64,000 nucleotides of DNA from Clostridia bacterium (GCA_900767465.1 CAAGAW010000029.1:28275-92274); one strand, 5' to 3'; shown: positions 42,171 through 50,210, numbered from the stretch's first letter. Program-made: numbers and translations. The notes: a model not told the origin generated them from the sequence alone.

Positions 42171-43613
42171 ATGGGAAAATCGGGTCTTGACCGCTGGCAA
42201 ATCGTTTATAACGATTACAGCGGAGCGGAAGCGAACGCCGTCAGGTTTTTAAGCGGCGAATTTTGCAAGTCTTTGGCGCGCGAAGAAGGAGTTTATACGC
42301 TGTACGTTATTCCGTGCGTTTGCGAAAAAGATCGCGACGTAACGAAAAACGCGATAGTCGTCGGAACGCACGCCGAAAGCGACCTTATAAAGAAATACGT
42401 AAAAGAGGACGAAGTCCCCGATGACGGCTGGCTTGTAAAGACGGTAAAGAGCGACGTTCAAATTATAATTATAACGGCAAAAAAAGCGGGAAATCTCTAT
42501 TTTGCCGCAACGACTTTTACCGACGAGTTTATGATTAAGTTTGTACCGCGGGTCGGTAATTTCACTAAACCGAGCGTGTTCTTTGAGCGCGAAATCGCCG
42601 AAAACACTCTTATTATCGACCCGAAAACGAAGATCCGCAGCGCGTTCACTTGGGCGCACCCGATAAACGACTACCGCAAGTACGTCCGTTCCGTGGCCAG
42701 GCTTAAAATCAACCGTATTATTTTCTGGAACGATTACGCGCCCGTCAACGCCCGCGAGGTTCTCGATTACGCGCACGGTTACGGTGTAAAAGTCGTATGG
42801 GGTTACGCGTGGGGTTGGATCGACGGCTGCGACAAACTCGCCGATATAAGCGACGAGCGACTTTGCGAACTCAAACGTCAGATTCTTGACCGTTACGAGC
42901 GCGAATACGCCGGCATTTCGGAAGACGGAATCTATTTCCAGTCGTTCACCGAGGTTTTCGGCGGCGACGAGATAGGAGGCAGACGCATTTCGGAAGCGGT
43001 CGTTAAACTCGTAAACGAGACGAGCGCAGCTTTGCTCGAAAAACACCCCGACCTTAAAATCGTTTTCGGTCTTCACGCCGTCAGCGTAAAAAACCACCTC
43101 GAGGACATCGAAAAGACGGACGAGCGGGTAGAGATTCTTTGGGAAGACTTCGGCGCGTTTCCGTCCGAATACAAACCGGCTTATAACGAGGTCGAGTATA
43201 ACGAACTTATCAAAACCACAGAGAAAATGCTCGCGCTTCGCGGCGGCAAAAACCTCGGATTTCTGTTCAAAGGTTTCATCACTCTCGACTGGACGAGGTT
43301 CAAAAACCAAAGCGGAACTTACGTTCTCGGCGAAAACCCGACAGAGATCGAGGAAAACGATTATGCGCTTCGTTCGGACGCATGGCGGATTTTTCAGGCG
43401 GGTTGGATTGCGTACGGCGACAAAGCCCGCGCGATAGCCGAACTTATTGCCGATAAAAGCGGCGGCGAAGCGGAAATCGGGCTTGTCGGGTGCTTCGACG
43501 GCGGTGTGTGGGCGGCGGAAGCGATCGGCGCGGAAATTATCGTAAATCCGAGTCGCGACTATCGGGACATTCTTATTACCGCGCTCGGTAAAAAATGCGT
43601 GCGTTTTGCCTGA
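42171..43613 (+). CDS. Cytoplasmic TIM-barrel hydrolase-like protein (hexosaminidase/glucuronidase-type layout)
   Basis: A 480-residue protein. Residues ~10-130 resemble the small alpha/beta domain that precedes the barrel in GH20, GH84 and GH67 enzymes (SGAEANAVRFLSGEF, NAIVVGTHAESDLI, GNLYFAATTFTDEF). From ~150 a barrel begins (RSAFTWAHPINDYRKYVRSV, KINRIIFWNDYAPVNAREVL, DYAHGYGVKVVWGYAWGWID, EDGIYFQSFTEVFGGDEIGG). Candidate catalytic acids lie in QSFTEVFGGDE, but a specific family cannot be assigned. No signal peptide. The start is fixed by the ribosome site; the longer ORF upstream covers the promoter. It is monocistronic and may process an imported oligosaccharide. Confidence 0.55.
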   Translation: MGKSGLDRWQIVYNDYSGAEANAVRFLSGEFCKSLAREEGVYTLYVIPCVCEKDRDVTKNAIVVGTHAESDLIKKYVKEDEVPDDGWLVKTVKSDVQIIIITAKKAGNLYFAATTFTDEFMIKFVPRVGNFTKPSVFFEREIAENTLIIDPKTKIRSAFTWAHPINDYRKYVRSVARLKINRIIFWNDYAPVNAREVLDYAHGYGVKVVWGYAWGWIDGCDKLADISDERLCELKRQILDRYEREYAGISEDGIYFQSFTEVFGGDEIGGRRISEAVVKLVNETSAALLEKHPDLKIVFGLHAVSVKNHLEDIEKTDERVEILWEDFGAFPSEYKPAYNEVEYNELIKTTEKMLALRGGKNLGFLFKGFITLDWTRFKNQSGTYVLGENPTEIEENDYALRSDAWRIFQAGWIAYGDKARAIAELIADKSGGEAEIGLVGCFDGGVWAAEAIGAEIIVNPSRDYRDILITALGKKCVRFA

Positions 43614-43675
43614 TTCGTTTGCACCCCGGCAGCCTCGACGGCGTCGTAATATACCGCGAGGAGAATGGAACAGTT

Positions 43676-43712
43676 TGTTAAAAAATGCGCATACGTATAT
43701 AAGAATTCGTGA
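43676..43712 (+). repeat. ATACGTAT-loop hairpin element, copy F
   Basis: TTAAAAAAT, core GCGCATACGTATATAAG, AATTCGTGAC. The core is well kept and the stem weak. It lies between the 42171 gene and its terminator. Confidence 0.6.
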
Positions 43713-43758
43713 CGTTATCCAAAACGAAAAACAAAAATCAGACAGAAAAGCACGAAAG

Positions 43759-43786
43759 GACGAGCCCGCTGCGGTTCGTCTTTTTT
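43759..43786 (+). terminator. Terminator after the 42171 gene
   Basis: Eight-pair stem GACGAGCC/GGTTCGTC, loop CGCTGC, followed by six T. Confidence 0.85.
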
Positions 43787-43803
43787 ACTGCTTTCCGGTA
43801 TGT

Positions 43804-43830
43804 AAAAAGCGAAGTCAGACCCGACTTCGC
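43804..43830 (-). terminator. Terminator of the truncated tRNA-Arg gene
   Basis: Minus strand: GCGAAGTC, loop GGGTCT, GACTTCGC, then TTTTT. It lies eight bases beyond the CCA end of the tRNA fragment. Confidence 0.85.
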
Positions 43831-43838
43831 CCATGTTC

Positions 43839-43884
43839 TGGCGTCCGTGATTGGAATCGAACCAACGGCAGGCCGCTTAGGAGG
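43839..43884 (-). tRNA. 3' half of tRNA-Arg (anticodon CCT), probable attachment-site remnant
   Basis: On the minus strand the sequence fits tRNA geometry exactly from the anticodon loop CTCCTAA onward: anticodon 3' stem GCGGC, variable loop CTGCC, T-stem GTTGG, T-loop TTCGATT, CCAAT, acceptor 3' strand CACGGAC, G, and encoded CCA. The 5' half is missing: the bases before the anticodon loop (ATATC) do not pair and no GTCCGTG acceptor strand is present. The break at the anticodon loop is where tyrosine recombinases often exchange strands, so this looks like the displaced end of an element integrated in tRNA-Arg. Confidence 0.8.
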
Positions 43885-44023
43885 ATATATCTGCCCCTGA
43901 CGTAGGGTTTGCAAAATACCTAAAATGCGTATTTTGCGTCATTTTCGCCGTTTACCCGCCGTTTTTTGCATAATTTTTACGCCTTTTAACAACTTTTATA
44001 GCGTTCAAAAACCCAAGGCAAAC

Positions 44024-44047
44024 AAAAAGGTCACCAAATTTGGTGAC
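44024..44047 (-). terminator. Terminator after the CoiA-like gene
   Basis: The perfect 18-bp palindrome GTCACCAAATTTGGTGAC (44030-44047) is followed on the minus strand by CTTTTTG. Confidence 0.85.
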
Positions 44048-44076
44048 GTGAACCTATGGCAATAATAGTATAGGCA

Positions 44077-45135
44077 TTACCAACCCCTGTGCTTTTTTAT
44101 TTCTTTATATATTTCTGGACCATAATGACATTCCCAGCAAGTTCCTTGGTTTCCTTGCGTAAAATAAAACTCGCTATCGCCACCTCTTTTGCCGCATTGA
44201 GAACATGTATAGGTTCTCTTAGTATATTCACAATTCGGTTGTGTGTCATTATTATGAGTAAAATTTGTGCTGACATCAGCAACAGGGTTATTCTCAATAA
44301 TAATTTGATTACTTCGTTGTATTTCTGATCGCGCTTTCCTTTCTCGCTCATGTTTTTCCGCTAATTCCTGGCGTTCTTTTTCCTTTAATAACGTTTGAGC
44401 GATTTCAGTTTCTTTTTGATTTTGCCATTCGATAAACCTTGAATTATAATCTTTGATAGATAATTCGCCGTCTAACACGCATAGGTCTTTTAAGTCTGCT
44501 TCTTCCTTGTATATTTCTTGACCGATATTTAACTGATACTTCTTTTTATCAAGTCGATATTGAATGATTTTGTCATTGTCAACTAAAATAAAATCATTGT
44601 TTTTCGATTCGTTCAGTAAATAACGCTTTAAAAAAGACACGCCGTTTTCTTTAAACAATAACATCTCTTCTCCGATCACAATCCACTTAACGTCAATATC
44701 CTTTAACGAGTACTCTTTCAATAATTTTTCTACGTAGCCGAGCGTAGTTTTCGAATCTCCCATTTCTATAACGAAAGAACCATTTCCGTTTGAGCAAAGT
44801 AGCGGAGAATAATGGTGATCCAAAATTTTTACCTCGGTTTTGACTTTATATCCGAGATCTAAAAATTGTCGAGATAGAGATATTCGTAATTCCTTAAAAA
44901 TTTCGTTATCATTTTTGTCAAATCTATCGTAGTCGCAGTCGGTATTCGTCAAATGAGCAAAATAAGCCTGTTTTTTATCACCGTGACAATATCTTAGAAT
45001 AGGATTTTTACAATGCGGGTCAACACATTTTAGATGCTTGTTTCTGCTGCTTATTCTAATAGCCTTTTCTTCTTGATAATTTAATGATATTTCATATGCG
45101 CTAACAACTCGTTCGTTTAATAATGCTTTATCCAT
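44077..45135 (-). CDS. CoiA-like competence/nuclease-family protein with C-terminal zinc ribbon
   Basis: A 352-residue protein. The N-terminal part resembles CoiA: a metal-binding segment LKCVDPHCKNPILRYCHG, then QAYFAHLTNTDCDYD, followed by a restriction-endonuclease-like region (LGYKVKTEVKILDHHYSPLL, FVIEMGDSK) that in CoiA may act on DNA during transformation. A charged coiled-coil (~245-290, EKERQELAEKHERERKARSE) leads to a four-Cys zinc ribbon (CSQCGKRGG and CWECHYG). I start it at the ATG 45135 after AAAAGGGG. In mobile islands such proteins may belong to defence or DNA processing; the role here is not clear. It lies 38 bases beyond hipA on the same strand. Confidence 0.6.
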   Translation of the reverse strand: MDKALLNERVVSAYEISLNYQEEKAIRISSRNKHLKCVDPHCKNPILRYCHGDKKQAYFAHLTNTDCDYDRFDKNDNEIFKELRISLSRQFLDLGYKVKTEVKILDHHYSPLLCSNGNGSFVIEMGDSKTTLGYVEKLLKEYSLKDIDVKWIVIGEEMLLFKENGVSFLKRYLLNESKNNDFILVDNDKIIQYRLDKKKYQLNIGQEIYKEEADLKDLCVLDGELSIKDYNSRFIEWQNQKETEIAQTLLKEKERQELAEKHERERKARSEIQRSNQIIIENNPVADVSTNFTHNNDTQPNCEYTKRTYTCSQCGKRGGDSEFYFTQGNQGTCWECHYGPEIYKEIKKHRGW

Positions 45136-45173
45136 AAAATCCCCTTTTAATAGTATTGTAACACGATTATATT

Positions 45174-46286
45174 TCAATTATCTGCATGTTTAATACAGAT
45201 TTTTTCAATCGAATTCATTATTGATTTGCACTTGGTAACAGATAGCCTGAATTCCTTTGCTACCGCAAGCAAATCATCTTTGGTCGGATTGCCGTTACCG
45301 TTTACCGTCATTTCGTGCTCATATTTATCGGTTACGCGCGTTAGGTCGTATGCGGGAGAAAGCGCGTAGCCGTTAAGCGTTTCGTCGTAAATGAATGCAA
45401 AATTCTTTCCGTGATCGTCTTTGTTGTTATAGAACACGTTAAAACACATACGGCGGAACGCCTCGTATAAATCATCGGTAGGTTTCGCACTAATGGTTTG
45501 AATCACCTGGAATAGATGCATATAGTCAAGGTTTGGTATTTTGTGAGTAGTTTCCAGGAGAGCAGCAAGCGAAATCGTATGGTCACGCCTTTCACCTTTT
45601 CGGTCAAATCGCTTTACTCCGAAATAGCCCGTGCATAACTTGGACGGAAACAGTTTATATTCGTTTACGTTGATACCGCATTTTTCGGCAGTTTGGTTTG
45701 CGATAAATTCTTTTTCGCCTACGTTTTTCGGGTCGATTCTGCAAGCGAATTTTACAATCCATTCTTCGCCGTTTAGTTTAATGTGCGCCTTTGGTCTTGC
45801 GCCGCCGCTGGAGCCGCCCAAACCGTAAACCAAATCCAAATCAACGGGTTCGTTTTCGTCGTTTAATATCTTTTCGATTTCCTTTGCCAGTTCGTCAAAA
45901 TTAAAATCGCCGTATTCGTATTCAAAAGGTTGAGTAGGTTCGTACGTCAATCCGCCTAAGCCGTTTTTATTCACGAGCGACAACTTGGTTAAAATGGAAA
46001 TTTTGTTGGGATTTATTCCTTTCTTGCTCAATAAACGATTCATCAGCAATTCGCCCCAGCCATCGGGGAGAGAATCCCAAAACACGCCGTATAATCCCGC
46101 GAATAAGTCTTTTTTGCTAACGTGAACAACATTATTGAGAGGTAACGATAAAGGAGATATAGAAAAGCCGTTTTTCACCCAAGCGTCGTCGTATTGAAAG
46201 GCGATGACGGACGGTTCGATTTCGGCAAGATATCCGACTGTGCGACCGTTATACTTAACCGTAACTTTTTTTACGTCTTTAATCAT
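45174..46286 (-). CDS. hipA: HipA-family Ser/Thr kinase toxin
   Basis: Toxin of a type II toxin-antitoxin module; HipA phosphorylates glutamyl-tRNA synthetase in E. coli, related kinases use other targets. The 370 residues contain an N-terminal HipA subdomain (YNGRTVGYLAEIEP, SISPLSLPL, FWDSLPDGWGELLMNRLL), the Gly-rich loop YGLGGSSGGARPKAHI, the ATP Lys region EWIVKFACR, the catalytic loop YNNKDDHGKNFAFIYD and the metal site LSPAYDLTRV. All look intact, so an active kinase is expected. Its start overlaps the antitoxin stop by four bases. Base composition is lower in G+C than the flanking chromosome. Confidence 0.92.
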   Translation of the reverse strand: MIKDVKKVTVKYNGRTVGYLAEIEPSVIAFQYDDAWVKNGFSISPLSLPLNNVVHVSKKDLFAGLYGVFWDSLPDGWGELLMNRLLSKKGINPNKISILTKLSLVNKNGLGGLTYEPTQPFEYEYGDFNFDELAKEIEKILNDENEPVDLDLVYGLGGSSGGARPKAHIKLNGEEWIVKFACRIDPKNVGEKEFIANQTAEKCGINVNEYKLFPSKLCTGYFGVKRFDRKGERRDHTISLAALLETTHKIPNLDYMHLFQVIQTISAKPTDDLYEAFRRMCFNVFYNNKDDHGKNFAFIYDETLNGYALSPAYDLTRVTDKYEHEMTVNGNGNPTKDDLLAVAKEFRLSVTKCKSIMNSIEKICIKHADN

Positions 46287-46573
46287 AATTTCAAGTCCTT
46301 TAAGTTCGTTATTCTTTTACTGCCGAAAAGCTCGTTGAAATCTTCAAGACAATTGAGCGCGCTTGCGATTTTTAATAAGGACACGAACGCTATATCGCCC
46401 GTGCTTTCAAAACGTCGAATTGACGCGTAAGAAACCCCTGACTTTTGTGCAAGGAGTTTTTGAGATAACTTTAATTCCTTTCTGCGCGCTTTAACCCTGT
46501 CGGTCAAAGAAACGAGCGTCGATTGAATAGTGGGTGCGTTTACGAAATCGCTTATATCAAACTTTCTTTCCAT
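46283..46573 (-). CDS. hipB: HipB-like XRE-family antitoxin
   Basis: A 96-residue DNA-binding antitoxin. The helix-turn-helix covers ~28-85: VKARRKELKLSQKLLAQKSG, VSYASIRRFESTGDIAF, LLKIASALNCLEDFNELF. The N-terminal ~25 residues probably contact the toxin. The promoter holds two TGCT-N8-AGCA palindromes, the layout of HipB operators, so autoregulation is expected. Only nine bases separate the -10 box from the ATG and no Shine-Dalgarno is present, so the mRNA is nearly leaderless. Confidence 0.9.
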   Translation of the reverse strand: MERKFDISDFVNAPTIQSTLVSLTDRVKARRKELKLSQKLLAQKSGVSYASIRRFESTGDIAFVSLLKIASALNCLEDFNELFGSKRITNLKDLKL

Positions 46574-46575
46574 AG

Positions 46576-46633
46576 TGCTAATATATTAGCATATTTTAGT
46601 CTTTTTGTCAACAATTTGCTCGTATATAAGCAA
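46576..46633 (-). promoter_or_regulatory. hipBA promoter with two palindromic operators
   Basis: Minus strand TTGACA (46611-46606), 17 bp, TAATAT (46588-46583). Operator 1 is TGCTAATATATTAGCA (46576-46591), a perfect 16-bp palindrome covering the -10. Operator 2 is TTGCTCGTATATAAGCAA (46616-46633), just upstream of the -35. Both are TGCT-N8-AGCA, with centres 41 bp apart. Confidence 0.8.
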
Positions 46634-46816
46634 TATTCGATTTATTTTTGAAAAACTGCCAACTATACGATAATTTATTTCGTTTGTTTTGGTCAAAAAT
46701 TCATCGCTTTAAAAGGAATTGCCGATTCCTTTTTAATTTTACCCGAGTGTTCGCGAGATTGCTAACAAATATATAAACAGGAGGAAACACGTTGATAACT
46801 AGTAGGAACTACATAA

Positions 46817-46951
46817 AACTGGACGAAAAGTGAATTCTATCACTTCTATTCCGCCACGCGCAAAAATACTGCAATAGGAAACGGTGAGTTGGAAGATGAA
46901 ATTCGAGAAATGATAAAAGAGGAAGATGTTGAAGATTGTGTGTTTATCTGA
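46817..46951 (+). pseudogene. Short decayed coding fragment
   Basis: A frame without start codon reads EFYHFYSATRKNTAIGNG, then an acidic tail ending DVEDCVFI. A second short frame just upstream (TTG at 46792 after AGGAGGAAA) reads ITSRNYIKLDEK and stops. The two could be halves of one small gene split by a frameshift. Product unknown; it might equally be chance. Confidence 0.3.
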
Positions 46952-47024
46952 GCGGCGGCAAACGATAAGAAAAAAACGTTACAAGACAATAAAATAATGC
47001 TTTATTTAGCGGCGGCGGGTATTG

Positions 47025-47030
47025 TATAAT
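47025..47030 (+). promoter_or_regulatory. -10 box upstream of the GH78 gene
   Basis: TATAAT with a weak -35 candidate TTATTT at 47002-47007 (17 bp). The GH78 start at 47072 has no clear Shine-Dalgarno. Confidence 0.5.
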
Positions 47031-47071
47031 TAAGAAAACACAAATAACGTTACTGCGAGATAGAAAATTGT

Positions 47072-49210
47072 ATGTGGATAAAGCGTAAAAAACAAGAGGG
47101 AAACGAGGGATTACCGGTATTTCGTAAGCGTTTTACGGCTGCGGAAAACGTTGTCCGTTGCGAGTTGAGAATTACCGCGACGGGTATCTTTGACGTAAAA
47201 ATCAACGGATACGAAATCCCGGACCGTTTTATGCCGGGGTGGACGAACTACCGCAAGCGTATCGACGTTTGCACCTACGACGTCACCGATCATATCGGGA
47301 AAGATAACGTCATCGCGGTTACCGTTGCGAACGGCTGGTATTCCGGCAAACTCGGTTACGGTAACAACGTAAACGTTTTCGGTGACAAAAAGCGTCTTTT
47401 TGCCGAACTTACGGTGTTTTATGCGGACGGAACGACCGAAACTATCGTTACGGACGAAAGTTGGGAGGTCGACTGTTCGGACGTGGTTTTTGCCGACTTT
47501 TTCGACGGAGAAACGATCGACGCGCGTCGTCGCGGAGTAATTTGCGAAAAGGAGAACGCCGTGAAATCCGATTTTTCCGTTCCGCTTACAGAATATTCGT
47601 GCGAGCCTGTGCGGGTAGTCGGAACGCTTGCTCCGAAAATAATCTTCGAGAATGAAACAACTATACGCTACGACTTCGGGCGTAATTTTGCGGGCGTGAT
47701 CGCGCTTAAAGCGAACGGCGAACGCGGTGATAAAATCGTCGCGAAGTTCGGCGAAATGCTTGATGAAAACGGCGGAGTGTACACCGCAAATCTTCGTCGT
47801 GCGAAATGCACCGACGAATTCGTTCTTTCGGGCGGGGAAGATTATTTCGAGCCGAAATTCACCTTTCACGGATTCAGATACGCGGAAATCACGAAAAATC
47901 GAACGACGGAAGTTAATGAAATCGTCGGCGAGATCATATCGCAGAATATCGAATATTACGGCTCGTTCGAATGTTCGGACAAGGTGATAAACGGCGTTTA
48001 CACGATGGCGCTGAACGGACAGAAAAGCAACTTTGTTTCTATTCCGACCGATTGTCCGCAACGCGACGAGCGGCTCGGCTGGACGGGTGACGCGGAAGTG
48101 TTCTGCAATTCCGCGATGTTCAACGCCGACTGCGACCTGTTTTTCAAAAATTATCTGCGGCTCGTGCGCGACGACGCGTGCGAGGACGGAAAAGCACCGT
48201 CGATTGTTCCGCTCTATATGCCGCTTTCGGACAACACCGCGGGCGTACCGGGGTGGGGCGACGTGATAGCGGTTATGCCGTATTTCCACTATCTTCATTA
48301 CCGCGACAAAACCGTAATCGAAGACAATCTGCCCGCCGCCGAAAAATGGGTAGGGTATTACCTCGCGAAAAGCAAAAACTACCTTACGAAAATCACGAAT
48401 AACTTCGGCGACTGGCTGTCGCAAGGCGGCGAAACCGACGCAAACGTAATAAATCAGTGCTTCTTCGGATATTCGACGTCGCTCATCGCCAAAATGTGCG
48501 AAATCGTCGAAAAAGACGAAAAGGCGGCTTATTATATAAAGCTGTATGAAAATTGTAAAAGGGCGTTCAGAAAAGCATACTATAACGGCGGTATAATAAA
48601 AAGCGATACCCAGACGGCGTACGCGTTCGCGCTTGCGGTCGGATACATAACCCGCGAGGAAGCCGCGAAACGGCTTGCCGCAACCGTACGCGAAAAAGGC
48701 GACGCGCTTACGACTGGATTTATCGGCGTAAGATTTATTCTGCCCGCGCTCTGCGAGATCGGCGAAACCGAACTTGCATACGAACTTATACGCCGGACCG
48801 AATATCCGTCATGGGGATATATGTTGTCGCAGGGCGCGACGACGGTATGGGAGCGTTGGAACGGCTATACGACGAAAGACGGATTCGAGGATCCCGAAAT
48901 GAACTCGTTTAACCATTATAGTCTCGGCTCGTGTATCGAATGGCTTTATACGTACGTCCTCGGCATAAAACTTGCGCCCGGTACCGAAAAAGTTGTGATT
49001 TCTCCGTCGTTTTCGCGTTCGCTTGGGTACGCAAAGGGCAAAACCCACCTTAGCGGCGGCAGAATATCCGTATCGTGGCGGCACAAAAAGAACCTCGTCA
49101 GACTCGAAGTCGAAGCTGACGAGGGAGTGAACTACGATATAGATTGCGGTATGGAACCGATTGCGATCGAAAAGAGCGGAAACGTTACGGTTGCGGTTTT
49201 CGAGTCGTAA
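47072..49210 (+). CDS. Alpha-L-rhamnosidase, family GH78
   Basis: Inverting hydrolase releasing terminal L-rhamnose. The 712 residues show the Bac_rhamnosid domain series: an N-terminal carbohydrate-binding beta-domain (ITATGIFDVKINGYEIPDRF, VTVANGWYSGKLG), a concanavalin-like domain (RYDFGRNFAGVIALKANG, FTFHGFRYAEI), the (alpha/alpha)6 barrel with IPTDCPQRDERLGWTGDAEV (D332/E333 and the following D/E are the catalytic-site acids) and TVWERWNGYT, and a C-terminal beta domain. The N-terminus is short compared with many GH78 enzymes and no signal peptide is present, so it acts inside the cell. The convergent AraC gene ends 19 bases away. Confidence 0.94.
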   Translation: MWIKRKKQEGNEGLPVFRKRFTAAENVVRCELRITATGIFDVKINGYEIPDRFMPGWTNYRKRIDVCTYDVTDHIGKDNVIAVTVANGWYSGKLGYGNNVNVFGDKKRLFAELTVFYADGTTETIVTDESWEVDCSDVVFADFFDGETIDARRRGVICEKENAVKSDFSVPLTEYSCEPVRVVGTLAPKIIFENETTIRYDFGRNFAGVIALKANGERGDKIVAKFGEMLDENGGVYTANLRRAKCTDEFVLSGGEDYFEPKFTFHGFRYAEITKNRTTEVNEIVGEIISQNIEYYGSFECSDKVINGVYTMALNGQKSNFVSIPTDCPQRDERLGWTGDAEVFCNSAMFNADCDLFFKNYLRLVRDDACEDGKAPSIVPLYMPLSDNTAGVPGWGDVIAVMPYFHYLHYRDKTVIEDNLPAAEKWVGYYLAKSKNYLTKITNNFGDWLSQGGETDANVINQCFFGYSTSLIAKMCEIVEKDEKAAYYIKLYENCKRAFRKAYYNGGIIKSDTQTAYAFALAVGYITREEAAKRLAATVREKGDALTTGFIGVRFILPALCEIGETELAYELIRRTEYPSWGYMLSQGATTVWERWNGYTTKDGFEDPEMNSFNHYSLGSCIEWLYTYVLGIKLAPGTEKVVISPSFSRSLGYAKGKTHLSGGRISVSWRHKKNLVRLEVEADEGVNYDIDCGMEPIAIEKSGNVTVAVFES

Positions 49211-49229
49211 CGACGATCGCAAACAGAGG

Positions 49230-50057
49230 TCACATATCGTTGTGATGAACGGAATTGCGGTATTCGATGGGCGAAACGTTGTATTTGTCCTTGAATTTTT
49301 GAGCAAAAAACGACTGGTTGTCGTAGCCGACCTTGGAAGCGATAGTGATAACGCTTAGATCGGTGGATGATAAAAGCGTTGCCGCGTAAGCGATGCGCAG
49401 ATCGGTAACGTACTCTATAATCGTTTTGCCGACGTATTTCTTGAAAATTTTGATAAAGTGAGAGTGGGAGTACGAACTGAGCGCGATAATGTCGTTTATC
49501 CGCAACGAGAAAACGTCTGGCGTCGAAATTTGCTGAAGAAAGGACAAAATGCTTTCTGGCAGTTGTTTTTCGGAACGGTGTTCGACGTAAATGCCAAGCA
49601 GGTAAATCACGATTGACGCGAGCACCGCACCCACATGCTCGCAGTCGGGATTGAAAGCGTTGAGTTTGTTCAGTCGTTTATGTAATTCGCCGAACGTTTC
49701 GATACTCAGGTGAATGACGATAGGTTTTTCCTGTCGGAAGAGCGCGTCGTAGAGAGACGGCGAGAGAACCTCGCAGAGTTTGCGGAACTTCTCGTCCGCA
49801 ATGCAAACGTCTCGCCGCTGGATATGCTCGTTGTCGGAAACGAACCTATGGACGTGCCGGGGCCCGAGCAGTACGAAATCGCCTGGCATAAGCGGATAAT
49901 CGATTTCGTTGACAATATTTACGCCGGTTCCGTCGATAGTGGAAGTAAATTCCCAGTCGCTGTGGCGGTGCAAAACGCTGTTGTCGTCCCACAAAAAAGT
50001 GTTGATTTCGTCCGACTGCATTTTTTGAATAGTTTTTTTAACGGCGGTATCTTTCAT
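49230..50057 (-). CDS. AraC-family transcriptional regulator
   Basis: A 275-residue regulator lying between the GH78 rhamnosidase and the second transport operon, divergent from the latter. The N-terminal cupin domain has LHRHSDWEFTSTIDG and YPLMPGDFVLLGPRHVHRF; the C-terminal AraC domain has both helix-turn-helix motifs (INDIIALSSYSHSHFIKIFK and VITIASKVGYDNQSFFAQKF). By position it probably controls the 50.3-64 kb operon and perhaps GH78. Its -10 box lies six bases before the ATG, so the mRNA is essentially leaderless, like that of the AraC gene at 8709. Confidence 0.9.
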   Translation of the reverse strand: MKDTAVKKTIQKMQSDEINTFLWDDNSVLHRHSDWEFTSTIDGTGVNIVNEIDYPLMPGDFVLLGPRHVHRFVSDNEHIQRRDVCIADEKFRKLCEVLSPSLYDALFRQEKPIVIHLSIETFGELHKRLNKLNAFNPDCEHVGAVLASIVIYLLGIYVEHRSEKQLPESILSFLQQISTPDVFSLRINDIIALSSYSHSHFIKIFKKYVGKTIIEYVTDLRIAYAATLLSSTDLSVITIASKVGYDNQSFFAQKFKDKYNVSPIEYRNSVHHNDM

Positions 50058-50063
50058 AATAAT

Positions 50064-50092
50064 ATTTTATCCGTTATTTGCGATTTTGTCAA
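50064..50092 (-). promoter_or_regulatory. Promoter of AraC gene giving a leaderless transcript
   Basis: Minus strand TTGACA (50092-50087), 17 bp, TAAAAT (50069-50064), six bases, ATG at 50057. No ribosome site precedes this ATG or the next in-frame one. Confidence 0.8.
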
Positions 50093-50210
50093 CTTTTAAC
50101 GCGATTAAACAATCAAAAAACGGCAAACAGTTATCGAAAACGGTTGTAGGGAGCGTTGATGAATTGTAAAACGAACAATAAAAAAATAGCGAAGTACAAT
50201 AAACAAGTGA

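Larger units (their letters stand above)
43885..47000. mobile_element. AT-rich genomic island beside tRNA-Arg fragment
   Basis: From the tRNA break to about 47.0 kb the DNA is visibly richer in A+T than its surroundings and uses AT-ending codons (the CoiA-like gene most, hipA somewhat less). It carries only a CoiA-like gene, hipBA and a decayed fragment. An inverted repeat GCAAAATA...TATTTTGC lies at 43912-43938, next to the tRNA break. No integrase gene and no second tRNA copy are in the window, so the right border is only estimated from composition. Confidence 0.5.

Noticed and set aside
43911..44076. Remnant integrase next to the tRNA fragment
   Set aside because: A short minus frame MQKTAGKRRK could be an integrase tail, but ten residues are not evidence.
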